A stretch of 22,642 nucleotides of DNA from UBA2239 sp050177075 (GCA_050177075.1 JBFXHL010000032.1:1-22642), one strand, 5' to 3'; numbered from the stretch's first letter, positions 6,257 through 14,315 are shown. Notes: generated from the sequence alone by a model not told the origin. A program made the numbers and translations.

Positions 6257-8838
6257 CCGGCCCGGCGGGGCGGGGTGAGGGGGAAGGTAACGGTGAAGCG
6301 GACGCCGCAGGGGGTGTTGGCGAAGGCGATTTCCCCGCCCATGTGTTGTTCGAGGATGATTCTCGCCATGTAGAGGCCGATGCCGGTGCCCACTTCCTTG
6401 GTGGTGAAATAGGGGTCGAAGATGCGCTCGGCGATTTCCGGTGGAATGCCGCCGCCGTTGTCCTCCACGGTGAGGGTGGCCCGTTGGCCGTCGCTGCTCA
6501 GGCCGACCAGGATGAAGGGGCTGGCGACGGCCCGTTCCAGGCAGGCGTCCTTGGCGTTCATGATCAGATTCAGCACCACCTGCCCCAGTTCATTGGACGA
6601 GCCGTAGGCCTGGATGCCCGGCGGGGCGGCTACTTCCAGGCGGATGTTGTGGTTGGCCAGGCTGGCGCGGACCAGGTCCACGGTTTCGTCGATGGCTTCC
6701 CCGACGTCGAAGGCTTCCGGGTTTTCCTGGATGCGGAAGAAATTGCGGAAATCGTCGATGGTGGTGGACATCTTCTGGATCAGCTTCTTGCCCGTGGCCA
6801 TGGAGTCCTCCAGGGTTTGACGGTCCAGTTCCCCATAGTTGAAAGCGTCGTGGATGTTGGCCAGGAGGAGGGCGAGGGCGTTGAGGGGCTGGCGCCACTG
6901 GTGGGCGATGGCGCTGACCATCTCGCCCATGGCGGCGTGGCGGGACTGCTGCAGCATCAGGCGCTCTTTGAGGAGGTTTTCCTCCGTCTGTTGACGCACC
7001 CGTTCTTCCAGATGGGCGTTCAAATCCCGCAGGGCCTGTTCCGTGCGTTTCAATTCGGAGATGTCGGCCACGGCCACGACGCCCCCGATCACCTCGCCCT
7101 TCTTGTCGCGGACCAGGACATAGGTGCCGGTGGTGTAGATGACTTCCCCGCCGCCGATATCGGCGGCTTCGTCGAAATTCACCAGTTCGCCTTCCAGGCA
7201 GCGGGCGACGTAAGGGGCATGGCCCTGGGCCAGGGCGGGGGGAAGCACCTCGGCGAAGCGGGCGCCCTCGATTTCTTCGACCGGCTTGCCGAAGGTTTCC
7301 GCATAGCGGCGGTTGGCGACGATGTAACGCCCCTCCCGGTCGAAATAGGAAATCCACATCGGCGCGTAGTCGATCATGGTGCGCAGCACCTGGCGGCTTT
7401 CCGCCAGCCGGTCCTCGGCCTGGCGGCGGGCGGTGATGTCCACCCCGACGCTGACGATGTAATCCACGTCTCCCTGGTCGTTCAGGAGCACGGCGTTGGA
7501 CCAGTCGAACAGGCGCCGGGAGCCGTCCCGCATCAGCCAATGGTTTTCGTAACGGCTGATGACCTGTCCCGCCTTGAGATTGTCGAACACGGCCAGGACG
7601 GCCGCTCGTTCCTCTGGCGGCAGGAAGGGTTCCCAGAAGGGAATATCGGCGACGTCGGCGAAGGTGTAGCCGGTCAACTCCTCCGCCGCGTGGTTGAAGC
7701 GCACGATGCGGCCGCGGCGGTCGAGAACCACCACCAGGGTATTGGCCCGTTCCATCACGGCCTGGATGAAATCCCGTTCATGGCGCAAGGATTCAAGGGT
7801 TTCGCGCAGGCGGGCAGTCATGCTGTTGAAGGCCTCGGCCATTTCCCCCACTTCGTCGTTGCGGGTCACCGCCACCTGCCGGGCGAGGTCGCCGTCGCGG
7901 ATGGCGCGGGCGGCGGTGGCCACCTGCTGGATGGGCTGGACGATGTGACGGAGTGCGGCATAGAAAAGGGCGAGGGCAATGGCCAGGGCGAGCAGGGTCA
8001 CCAGGCCGACGATCTTGAGACCGGTCAGGGCTGGGATCAGGGCCTCCTTGGCCGCGCGTTCGACCACCACGGTGAAGGATTGCCGCCCCACCGTCGCGCT
8101 TTGGGTGGCGATGAAGGCGTCTTCTCCCCCCAGGCCGACCTGCCGCTGCCGGTCGAGTTGGATGGCTGCCCGGGTTTCGCGTAGGACGACGGAAGGATTG
8201 CGGTGGGCGATGACCCGTTGTTGGGCATCGAGGATGTAAACCTCCTCGCCGGGGTCGAGATTCAGGTCGAAAATCATTTCCCAGATGGCCTTGACCCGAA
8301 CCTGAAGGGCCAGGACGCCGACGGGCTTGCCGCTGAGGGGCGCGATCACCGGCCGGCCAATATTCATCAGGGGCTCTCCGCTGGCGGTGTCGTAGTAGAT
8401 GGGGCCGAAATAAACCTGGCCACTGCCCAGGGCGTGCTGGAAGAAGTCCGCGGCGCCGCTTTCCGCGGCGTGGGAAAAGTTCGCATGGGCGCGCGATACG
8501 TGCAGCCGCTCACGCCCGTCGACGCCCTGGTACCAGACTTCGCGGATGAAGGCAGTGCGAGCCAGCATCCGGGACATCACCTGCATTTTTTCCTGGCTGC
8601 GCAGCGCCGAGAAATGGGACAGGGTATCGGCGTCTTCCAGCCGCAGGTCGAAGCGTTGCAGGAAAGCCCCGAGCTGGACGGCCACGCGCTGGGCCATTTG
8701 CTCCTGGCGGGCGTAGGAATCGGCCAGGTGGAGGGTGTAGGTGTGCCAGCCGAGGAGCCCGCCCGCCAACAGCGTCGGCAGGAGGGCCAAACCGACGAAG
8801 GCGGCGATAAGACGGTTGCGCAGGGTGGGCTCAAACAT
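6235..8838 (-). CDS. Membrane histidine kinase: Cache, HAMP, PAS, PAS
   Basis: In order, the 867-residue protein shows: membrane segment 1 (about 11-31); a periplasmic double-Cache-type domain (33-270, with DGRERLHVS and GEPLMNIGRPVIAPLSG); membrane segment 2 (272-294); HAMP (295-348); a PAS domain with PAC-type end (355-472, ending VSVGVDITARRQ); a second PAS (480-598); and a coiled coil (about 600-630). The phosphoacceptor is His646 in AIAHQWRQPLN. The ATPase domain has an N box with Asn757 and Asn761, DNGGGIP (793-799), FDPYFTTK (808-814) and GTGIGLY (817-823). All core kinase residues look intact. There is no receiver domain and no response regulator in the window. It starts 15 nt after the stop of the periplasmic binding-protein gene, suggesting co-transcription and a shared sensory task. 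The ligand is unknown. Confidence 0.9.
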   Translation of the reverse strand: MFEPTLRNRLIAAFVGLALLPTLLAGGLLGWHTYTLHLADSYARQEQMAQRVAVQLGAFLQRFDLRLEDADTLSHFSALRSQEKMQVMSRMLARTAFIREVWYQGVDGRERLHVSRAHANFSHAAESGAADFFQHALGSGQVYFGPIYYDTASGEPLMNIGRPVIAPLSGKPVGVLALQVRVKAIWEMIFDLNLDPGEEVYILDAQQRVIAHRNPSVVLRETRAAIQLDRQRQVGLGGEDAFIATQSATVGRQSFTVVVERAAKEALIPALTGLKIVGLVTLLALAIALALFYAALRHIVQPIQQVATAARAIRDGDLARQVAVTRNDEVGEMAEAFNSMTARLRETLESLRHERDFIQAVMERANTLVVVLDRRGRIVRFNHAAEELTGYTFADVADIPFWEPFLPPEERAAVLAVFDNLKAGQVISRYENHWLMRDGSRRLFDWSNAVLLNDQGDVDYIVSVGVDITARRQAEDRLAESRQVLRTMIDYAPMWISYFDREGRYIVANRRYAETFGKPVEEIEGARFAEVLPPALAQGHAPYVARCLEGELVNFDEAADIGGGEVIYTTGTYVLVRDKKGEVIGGVVAVADISELKRTEQALRDLNAHLEERVRQQTEENLLKERLMLQQSRHAAMGEMVSAIAHQWRQPLNALALLLANIHDAFNYGELDRQTLEDSMATGKKLIQKMSTTIDDFRNFFRIQENPEAFDVGEAIDETVDLVRASLANHNIRLEVAAPPGIQAYGSSNELGQVVLNLIMNAKDACLERAVASPFILVGLSSDGQRATLTVEDNGGGIPPEIAERIFDPYFTTKEVGTGIGLYMARIILEQHMGGEIAFANTPCGVRFTVTFPLTPPRRAGQESSAT

Positions 8839-8853
8839 GGCGGGCTTTCGGCG

Positions 8854-9843
8854 TCATGGACGGACCACCACCTCCGCCTGCAGGACGATATCGCTGGGGA
8901 TATCCAGTCCGATGGCGCTGGCGGTACGCAGATTGATGGCGAGTTGGCTATCCGCCGCTTCCACGGGGAGGTCGGCCGTCGGGGTGCCGTGCAGGATTTG
9001 GACGGCGAGCCGAGCCGCTTGGTGGCCGATCTGGCGGTGGGAGAAGCCGTAGCTGAACAGGGCGCCGGCCTCGGTTTGCAGGAGGCTGGGGGCGCATAAG
9101 GGGAGCTTGCGCTGCAGGGACAGGGCGACGAAATCCCGGATGCGGGATTCCACCGTGCTGTCCCGGGGCAGGAAAATGGCGTCCACTTCTTTGGGCAGGG
9201 CCGCCAGCGCCGCGGGAACTTCGTCGGGGGCGTGGATGGCCTGGGGCAGGAGGGTTATTCCGAGTGCCGGCGCGGCCTGCCGGACCAGGGCCAGGGAGGT
9301 CAGGGCGCTCTTGTCGGCGGGGTTGTAGGGCAGATAAACGTGTTTTGCCCGGGGAGCGATGCGGGTCAGCCATTCCAGGCGCAGATCGTCGCCCAGGGGA
9401 AGACGGATGCCGGTCAACTGGCCGCCGGGGACCTTCAGGCTGGCAACGATGCCGGCGGCGACGGGGTCGTTGACGGGGGCGAACACCACCGGAATGCCCG
9501 TCCCCGCCACGGCCTTCTTTACCGCCAGGGTGGCGGGGGTGCTGGAGACGAAAATCAGATCGGGTTTTTCCGCCAAATGTCGGCGGATCGCCGGCTCCAG
9601 GTTGTCGATGGTACCGGCGGGGCCGCTATAGAGGTAGGTGACGTCCTTGCCTTCCCGGTAGCCGAGGGCCGCCATTCCTTCCTTGAAGCCTTCCAGCGTC
9701 TGGGCATCCACGGCGGTGAGCTGGATCACGCTGATACGCCACGGCTTCCTGGCGGCTTCCCGGTGGCCTGGGGCCAGCCAAAAGGCCCCGACCGCCAGCG
9801 AGGCGGCCAGGAGGAAGAGGGATATCCACGTTCTACGAGCCAT
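8854..9843 (-). CDS. Periplasmic ABC_sub_bind-family substrate-binding protein without a transporter
   Basis: The 329-residue protein starts with a signal sequence or anchor (MARRTW, then a hydrophobic stretch to about residue 23). The body fits the ABC_sub_bind (TrpX-like) family. Family-like elements are IQLTAVDAQTLEGFKEGM, the ALGYREGKDV segment, a TPATLAVKKA helix, a PVVFAPVNDPVAAG loop and a C-terminal LPVEAADSQLAIN. Relatives bind small ligands such as aromatic amino acids for ABC import. No permease or ATPase gene accompanies it: the flanking genes are a porin and a histidine kinase. It may therefore present ligand to the kinase rather than feed an importer (inference). AGGA eight bases upstream supports the start. 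The upstream porin gene ends 32 nt before it. Confidence 0.82.
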   Translation of the reverse strand: MARRTWISLFLLAASLAVGAFWLAPGHREAARKPWRISVIQLTAVDAQTLEGFKEGMAALGYREGKDVTYLYSGPAGTIDNLEPAIRRHLAEKPDLIFVSSTPATLAVKKAVAGTGIPVVFAPVNDPVAAGIVASLKVPGGQLTGIRLPLGDDLRLEWLTRIAPRAKHVYLPYNPADKSALTSLALVRQAAPALGITLLPQAIHAPDEVPAALAALPKEVDAIFLPRDSTVESRIRDFVALSLQRKLPLCAPSLLQTEAGALFSYGFSHRQIGHQAARLAVQILHGTPTADLPVEAADSQLAINLRTASAIGLDIPSDIVLQAEVVVRP

Positions 9844-9875
9844 TGTCCGGTCCTATGAATTCTCGCGCTTCCGGG

Positions 9876-11192
9876 CTACCACCAGGCTTCCAGCTGGAAA
9901 CCGGCATTCCATCCGCCGGTGTCGCTGCTGAAAACGGGGCCGCCTACCTGTCCCCGCAGCGTGTCGGACCATCCGGCCCGGGTGACATAGGCACGCAGGG
10001 CGGGGCGGGAAAAGAACGCGCTGCGGGGCGCCCATTCCATGGCGGCGGTGAGTTTCCACAGGCTGCCCCGGGTTCGGGTGGCATGGTTGGTAACCCGGTC
10101 GTAGCCCGCCTCGCCCACCAGCCGCCAATGATCGCCGAGAAACAGCATGGGGCGGGCGCCGAGGCTGAGCCAGGTGCTGTCCGTGCCGTCGAAGGCGGCA
10201 TGGTCCCGCTTCTCCCACACCAAGGCGCTTTGCATTGCCCAGCGGCGCCCTTCGTAAAGATGGAAATCCACCACCCGCCAGGTTTCGGCCGCCTCCAGGG
10301 CGGCGGCGCTGGCCGGGGAGGTCAGCCGGGCCAGGGAGGCGGCGCTTTCCGTCGGGGTGTTCCAGGCGCTGCGGGCGGCGCCCTTGCCGTATTGCAGCGC
10401 CAGGGTGTTTGTGCCGCCGGCGAAGCCCTCCTGGCGGTGCTGAATGGTGGCCGCCCAGCCACGGGCGCCGTAGAGGGTCACGGGGCCGCTGCCGCCGCTG
10501 AAGGAAACTCCCGATATTTCGGCGTGACGCCAGTCGAGCATCATGCTGCCGCCGGGGTTGGTCCTGATATTGTGCAGGCCCAGTTCATGGTTGCGCAGGG
10601 CGACCTTGTTCTCCGGCCAGGAAAGGCCGAGGCCGGCAGGGGTGTCGTGCATCTGCAGATAGGTGTAGGCCAGGTCGCCGAAGCCGAAAGGAATGTCCCG
10701 CACGCCGAAGCCGTCTCCCTTCAGATTCATGTAGAAATAGTCGTTGATGTGGATGTCGCGGCGCTGGTAATAGCGCCGCCCGAACCAGAGCTTGGCGGGA
10801 GTGTCCCGCAGATTGCCGACCTCGACATAGGCCTGGGCCAAGGTCTGGTATTCAAGGGTATCGCCGTAGGGGCCTTTGAATTCGGGCTGAACCTCGGCGC
10901 GAACGTACGGCGCGCTGTCGCCTTCGGCCAAGCGATGGCGGTAGTAGAGGCTGGCCCGTCCGTACACCTCGCATTCGTTGCCGAGGCGGTACTTGGCCCC
11001 CGCTCCAGGCGCCTGGAAGCAGACCTGGTTCTGGCTGCCGGAGTTTCCCCCGCCGGCACGCAGATAGCCGGTGGAGCCGATTTCGTCGGCGCCTTCCTGC
11101 CACAGGGTGGCGCCGATGGCGGGGAGCGTGAAGGAAAGTCCCAGACAGGACAAGCCCAGCACCGCGACCGATCCGCAAGGGCGAAGCGCCAT
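9876..11192 (-). CDS. LamB-type maltoporin (carbohydrate-selective outer-membrane porin)
   Basis: I chose the ATG at 11192, giving 438 residues and a signal peptide ending IGA (about residue 28). A longer reading from 11270 adds a non-signal-like N-terminus and starts upstream of the possible -10 box. GGGAG lies 13 nt before the chosen ATG. LamB hallmarks are CFQAPGAGAKYRLGNEC, with two cysteines 16 apart exactly as in the E. coli LamB disulphide; the GRRYYQRRDIHINDYFY segment; and a C-terminal strand ending in WW. E. coli LamB is an 18-strand trimer that lets maltodextrins cross the outer membrane by a slide of aromatic residues. Here no mal genes are nearby. The gene heads a set with a periplasmic binding protein and a histidine kinase, so the natural sugar or solute is open. 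Confidence 0.85.
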   Translation of the reverse strand: MALRPCGSVAVLGLSCLGLSFTLPAIGATLWQEGADEIGSTGYLRAGGGNSGSQNQVCFQAPGAGAKYRLGNECEVYGRASLYYRHRLAEGDSAPYVRAEVQPEFKGPYGDTLEYQTLAQAYVEVGNLRDTPAKLWFGRRYYQRRDIHINDYFYMNLKGDGFGVRDIPFGFGDLAYTYLQMHDTPAGLGLSWPENKVALRNHELGLHNIRTNPGGSMMLDWRHAEISGVSFSGGSGPVTLYGARGWAATIQHRQEGFAGGTNTLALQYGKGAARSAWNTPTESAASLARLTSPASAAALEAAETWRVVDFHLYEGRRWAMQSALVWEKRDHAAFDGTDSTWLSLGARPMLFLGDHWRLVGEAGYDRVTNHATRTRGSLWKLTAAMEWAPRSAFFSRPALRAYVTRAGWSDTLRGQVGGPVFSSDTGGWNAGFQLEAWW

Positions 11193-11259
11193 GGTTTTTG
11201 ATTTTCTCCCTTTGAGAGGCGCGGCAGGGATTCCGCGCCTGGTTCCAATGCACTCACTA

Positions 11260-11265
11260 AGTATA
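11260..11265 (-). promoter_or_regulatory. Possible -10 box of the porin operon
   Basis: On the minus strand TATACT (11265-11260) matches five of six positions of the sigma70 -10 consensus and would start transcription near 11253, about 60 nt before the porin ATG. I found no good -35 box at the right distance, so an activator would be needed if this is real. Confidence 0.3.
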
Positions 11266-11287
11266 GGCAATGCGTGCGCTAATCCGC

Positions 11288-11315
11288 TTGACAGCGGGAC
11301 GGCGAAACGGAGAAT
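11288..11315 (+). promoter_or_regulatory. Candidate promoter of dapF
   Basis: A perfect -35 box TTGACA (11288-11293), a 16-base spacer and GAGAAT (11310-11315, four of six matches) point toward dapF. The predicted transcript starts near 11322, about 50 nt before the start codon. Confidence 0.4.
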
Positions 11316-11317
11316 TC

Positions 11318-11344
11318 GGGGTTTCCCCTACGGCTGGCGTAGGG
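11318..11344 (+). other. Two mutually exclusive hairpins upstream of dapF
   Basis: CCCTACG (11326-11332) and CGTAGGG (11338-11344) form a perfect 7-bp stem with the loop GCTGG, followed by ATTTCTTG. GGGG-TTT-CCCC (11318-11328) would use the same C residues and excludes it. The larger stem could lie in the dapF leader or act on the divergent porin transcript. The U tract is too poor for a confident terminator. Confidence 0.35.
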
Positions 11345-11372
11345 ATTTCTTGAGGCACGGAAGCGATCCGGC

Positions 11373-12200
11373 ATGAAGTTGAAATTCACCAAAATGCACG
11401 GCCTGGGCAACGATTTCGTCGTCATCGACGGCGTTTCCCAGGCCGTATCCCTGACCCCCGAGCGCGTTCGCTTCCTGGCCGACCGCCATTTCGGCATCGG
11501 CTGCGACCAGCTGCTGCTGGTGGAGTCCTCCGCCGTAGCCGATTTTCGTTACCGCATCTTCAACGCCGACGGCGGCGAGGTCGAGCAATGCGGCAACGGC
11601 GCCCGCTGTTTCGTGCGCTTCGTCCACGACCAGGGGCTGACCGCCAAATCCGAAATCCGCGTCGAGACCCTGAAGGGCATCATCCAGCCCCGCCTGGAGG
11701 CGGACGGCCAGGTGACCGTGGACATGGGGCCGCCCCGCTTCGAGCCGGCGGAGGTGCCCTTCGTCGCTGAAGGGCGGGCGCTGACCTATGAATTGGACCT
11801 GGTGGAGGAGACCGTCGAGGTTTCCGCCCTGTCCATGGGCAACCCCCACGCCGTGCAGGTGGTGGCGGACGCCGAGACCGCGCCGGTGGAGCGCCAGGGG
11901 CCGCTGATCGAGCGCCATCCCCGCTTTCCCAACCGGGTCAATGCCGGCTTCATGCAGGTTCTCGACCGCCACGCCATCAAGTTGCGGGTCTACGAGCGGG
12001 GGGCGGGGGAAACCCTGGCCTGCGGTACCGGCGCCTGCGCCGCGGCGGTGGCGGGCATTGCCCGGGGCCTGGTGGATAGCCCGGTGACGGTCCATACCCG
12101 GGGCGGCGACCTGGTGATCCGCTGGGAAGGCGAAGGCCGACCGGTATTGATGACCGGCCCGGCGGTGACGGTATTCGAAGGGGAGATCGACCTGTCATGA
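11373..12200 (+). CDS. dapF: Diaminopimelate epimerase
   Basis: DapF converts LL-diaminopimelate to the meso form, the precursor of lysine and of the peptidoglycan cross-link residue, in the cytosol. The 275-residue length is normal. The two catalytic cysteines are present: Cys73 in NADGGEVEQCGNGARC and Cys217 in AGETLACGTGACAA. Other family marks are MHGLGNDF near the N-terminus, GIGCDQLL (41-48) and SMGNPHAV (154-161). The start is supported by the family-typical MKLKFTKMHG opening and a weak GGAAG upstream. Its stop overlaps the start of the DHH gene (ATGA), so the two are translated as a pair. In many betaproteobacteria dapF sits right after the lpxL-type genes; here a sensory block lies between them. 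Confidence 0.97.
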   Translation: MKLKFTKMHGLGNDFVVIDGVSQAVSLTPERVRFLADRHFGIGCDQLLLVESSAVADFRYRIFNADGGEVEQCGNGARCFVRFVHDQGLTAKSEIRVETLKGIIQPRLEADGQVTVDMGPPRFEPAEVPFVAEGRALTYELDLVEETVEVSALSMGNPHAVQVVADAETAPVERQGPLIERHPRFPNRVNAGFMQVLDRHAIKLRVYERGAGETLACGTGACAAAVAGIARGLVDSPVTVHTRGGDLVIRWEGEGRPVLMTGPAVTVFEGEIDLS

Positions 12201-13162
12201 GGCGCATCGACGTCTTCAACGGCGACGCCGACGGGCTTTGCGCCCTGCACCAGCTGCGTCTCGCCGAACCGGGGGAATCCGAGCTGGTCACCGGCGTCAA
12301 ACGCGACATCGCCCTTCTGGAGCGGGTCACGGCGGGGGAAGGGGAAGTTGTGACGGTGCTGGACGTCTCCCTGGACAAGAACCGCGATGCCCTCCTGGGC
12401 CTGCTGGAGGCGGGAGCGACAGTGCGCTATTTCGACCACCATTTCCCCGGCGACATTCCCGTCCATCCCCGCCTGGAGGCCCACATCGACACCGCCCCCG
12501 AGGCCTGCACCAGCCTGCTGGTGGACCGCCACCTCGGCGGCCGCTTCCGCCCCTGGGCAGTAGCGGCCGCCTTCGGCGACAACCTCCACGCCAGCGCCCG
12601 GCGGGCCGCCGCGCCCCTCGGCCTGGATGAGGAACGGCTGAATACCCTGCGGGAGCTGGGGGAGTGCCTCAACTACAACGGCTACGGCGAATCCCTCGCC
12701 GACCTGCATTTCCATCCCGCCGACCTTTACCGCTTGGTGAGCGGCTATGCCGATCCCTTTGCCTTCGTCGCCGAGGAAGCGGCCTACGCCCGCCTGCGGG
12801 ACGGCTACCGGGAAGACATGGCCCAGGCTGCGGCCCTGAAGCCGGAGGCGGAGACGGCCGGCGGAGCGATTTACCTGCTGCCCGACGCGCCGTGGAGCCG
12901 GCGGGTGTCCGGGGTCTTCGCCAACGACCTGGCCACGGCCCATCCCAACCGGGCCCACGGGGTGCTGAGTCACCGCAGCGACGGTGCCTATACCGTCAGC
13001 GTGCGGGCCCCCCTGGCGAATCCCTCGGGGGCGGACGAGTTGTGCCGCGCTTTCCCCACCGGCGGCGGGCGCAAGGGGGCGGCGGGCATCAACCGGCTGC
13101 CGGCGGACCAGCTGGAAACGTTTTTTGCCCGTTTCCGCGCCGCCTACCCGGATGTCATTTAG
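12197..13162 (+). CDS. DHH-family phosphoesterase
   Basis: The 321-residue protein has the metal-binding motifs of the DHH superfamily: NGDADG (8-13), LDVS with Asp56, FDHHFPG (DHH at 80-82) and GDN (127-129). The C-terminal DHHA1-like glycine motif is GGGRKGAAGIN. Family members hydrolyse phosphodiester substrates such as short oligonucleotides (NrnA), cyclic dinucleotides or single-stranded DNA (RecJ) using Mn ions. The size fits the small NrnA-like group, not RecJ, but the sequence does not fix the substrate. There is no signal peptide. The start overlaps the dapF stop by four bases, so it is translationally coupled to dapF. Such proteins are sometimes mislabelled as acetyltransferases. 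Function class is well supported, substrate is not. Confidence 0.82.
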   Translation: MRRIDVFNGDADGLCALHQLRLAEPGESELVTGVKRDIALLERVTAGEGEVVTVLDVSLDKNRDALLGLLEAGATVRYFDHHFPGDIPVHPRLEAHIDTAPEACTSLLVDRHLGGRFRPWAVAAAFGDNLHASARRAAAPLGLDEERLNTLRELGECLNYNGYGESLADLHFHPADLYRLVSGYADPFAFVAEEAAYARLRDGYREDMAQAAALKPEAETAGGAIYLLPDAPWSRRVSGVFANDLATAHPNRAHGVLSHRSDGAYTVSVRAPLANPSGADELCRAFPTGGGRKGAAGINRLPADQLETFFARFRAAYPDVI

Positions 13163-13221
13163 CTTGGCGGAAAAAGGGGGATTGATGGTAAATTATCGCC
13201 ATCGCTAGGAGGGAAAAACCC

Positions 13222-13707
13222 ATGGACGTCAAAATCGACTTCGCTCCTGAAGCCGGCCTCTACCACCTGACTTTCGACCACGCCCGCATCTCCCTTTCCC
13301 GAGCGGAGCTGGAAACCCTGGTCCTCCAGGCGGTCAAGCACCTGCCCGGTCTGGTGCCCGGCGTCGAGGTGACGGAGGACGAGGACGTTTACCGCATCCC
13401 CATGCGGCGTCTGATGGACATGGGAAACCGGGAAATCCAGTTGCTGCTGCGGGAAGTGCAGTCGGAGGACCTGGTCAAGGCTCTCTGGTTCATGGACGAC
13501 CCCGCCCTGTCCGAACGGGTGTTTGCCAATCTCAGCCACCGCTCCCGGGAAGTGCTCCAGGGCGACCTCAAGGATTTCGCCGCCATCCACGCCCGGCTGG
13601 GCGAAAGGGCTCAGGCCAAGAACCGCGGCGAGGCGGTGGAAGCGGTGAAACGCCTTCTGGCCGCCATCCACGCCCTGGGGGAAAACAGCCAGGCGGCCCT
13701 GCTTTAA
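13222..13707 (+). CDS. Small protein with a FliG C-terminal-like domain
   Basis: The 161-residue protein has a strong ribosome site (AGGAGGG nine bases before the ATG). Residues about 66-150 read like the C-terminal domain of the flagellar switch protein FliG. MGNREIQLLLREVQSEDLVKAL (67-88) parallels the FliG segment before the torque helix, followed by a short helix with MDDPALSERVFANLSHRSREVLQGDL (91-116) and a final helix EAVEAVKRLLAAI (137-149). Residues 1-60 are unrelated to FliG. No flagellar gene is nearby. The first 60 residues hold two short beta-like stretches (LYHLTFDHARISLS). A link to the motor would be as a FliG mimic or binding partner; an unrelated helical-repeat role is equally possible. 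It ends 4 nt from the convergent cyclophilin gene. Confidence 0.65.
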   Translation: MDVKIDFAPEAGLYHLTFDHARISLSRAELETLVLQAVKHLPGLVPGVEVTEDEDVYRIPMRRLMDMGNREIQLLLREVQSEDLVKALWFMDDPALSERVFANLSHRSREVLQGDLKDFAAIHARLGERAQAKNRGEAVEAVKRLLAAIHALGENSQAALL

Positions 13708-13711
13708 GAGC

Positions 13712-14281
13712 CTATTTCTTCAGCAGCTTCACTTCCTTGATGATCACCGGCTCCAGGGGAACATCCTTGGGGAAAGGGCCGGCGGCGCCGGTGCGCATCC
13801 GGGCGATCTTGTCCACCACGTCCTGCCCCTTTACCACCTTGCCGAACACGCAATAGCCCCAGCCGTCGAAAGTGGGGGCGGTATGGTCGAGGAAGCCGTT
13901 GTCCGCCACGTTGATGAAGAACTGGGCGCTGGCGGAATGGGGGTCCATCTTGCGGGCCATGGCGACGGTGTACATCGTGTTCTTCAGGCCGTTGTCGGCC
14001 TCGTTGCGGATCGGCGCCCGGGTGGGCTTCTGGTTGAGGCGAGTGTCGAAACCGCCGCCTTGGATCATGAAGCCGTCGATCACCCGGTGGAACACGGTGC
14101 CGTTGTAGAAACCGCTGTTGGCGTACTCCAGGAAGTTTTCCACCGTCTTCGGCGCCTTGTCCGCATAGAGTTCGATCACCATGTCCCCCTGGTTGGTTTT
14201 CATCTCCACCTGGGGGTTGGCGGCGTGGGCGGCGTAAGTCAGCAGCAGGCCGGCGAGGGCGAGCAGGAAGCGGTTCAGCAT
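13712..14281 (-). CDS. ppiA: Periplasmic cyclophilin-type peptidyl-prolyl isomerase
   Basis: Cyclophilins speed cis-trans turnover of proline peptide bonds during protein folding. I chose the ATG at 14281, giving 189 residues (E. coli PpiA has 190) with a signal peptide MLNRFLLALAGLLLTYAAHA and GGAG nine bases upstream. A longer reading from 14341 would bury the signal peptide. Active-site motifs are FHRVIDGFMIQGGGF (64-78, with catalytic Arg66), MYTVAMAR (103-110), SASAQFFIN (116-124) and FDGWGYCVFGKVV (138-150). The gene lies 34 nt after the TrmB-like gene on the same strand and may be the last gene of the pot operon. The symbol is by similarity to periplasmic PpiA. Confidence 0.9.
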   Translation of the reverse strand: MLNRFLLALAGLLLTYAAHAANPQVEMKTNQGDMVIELYADKAPKTVENFLEYANSGFYNGTVFHRVIDGFMIQGGGFDTRLNQKPTRAPIRNEADNGLKNTMYTVAMARKMDPHSASAQFFINVADNGFLDHTAPTFDGWGYCVFGKVVKGQDVVDKIARMRTGAAGPFPKDVPLEPVIIKEVKLLKK

Positions 14282-14315
14282 GGGGCGGTCTCCGTTATGG
14301 GCGATGCACGCCATT

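Noticed and set aside
6115..8184. Long plus-strand open frame (about 689 codons)
   Set aside because: It is antisense to the histidine kinase gene, whose His, N, G1 and G2 boxes are intact. Low-complexity composition and no ribosome site.
9843..11201. Plus-strand open frame of about 452 codons
   Set aside because: Antisense to the LamB-type porin, which has a signal peptide, the family cysteine pair and the terminal WW.
13159..13671. Minus-strand open frame opposite the FliG-C-like gene
   Set aside because: The plus-strand gene has a strong ribosome site and a recognisable domain; the minus-strand translation looks like a shadow.
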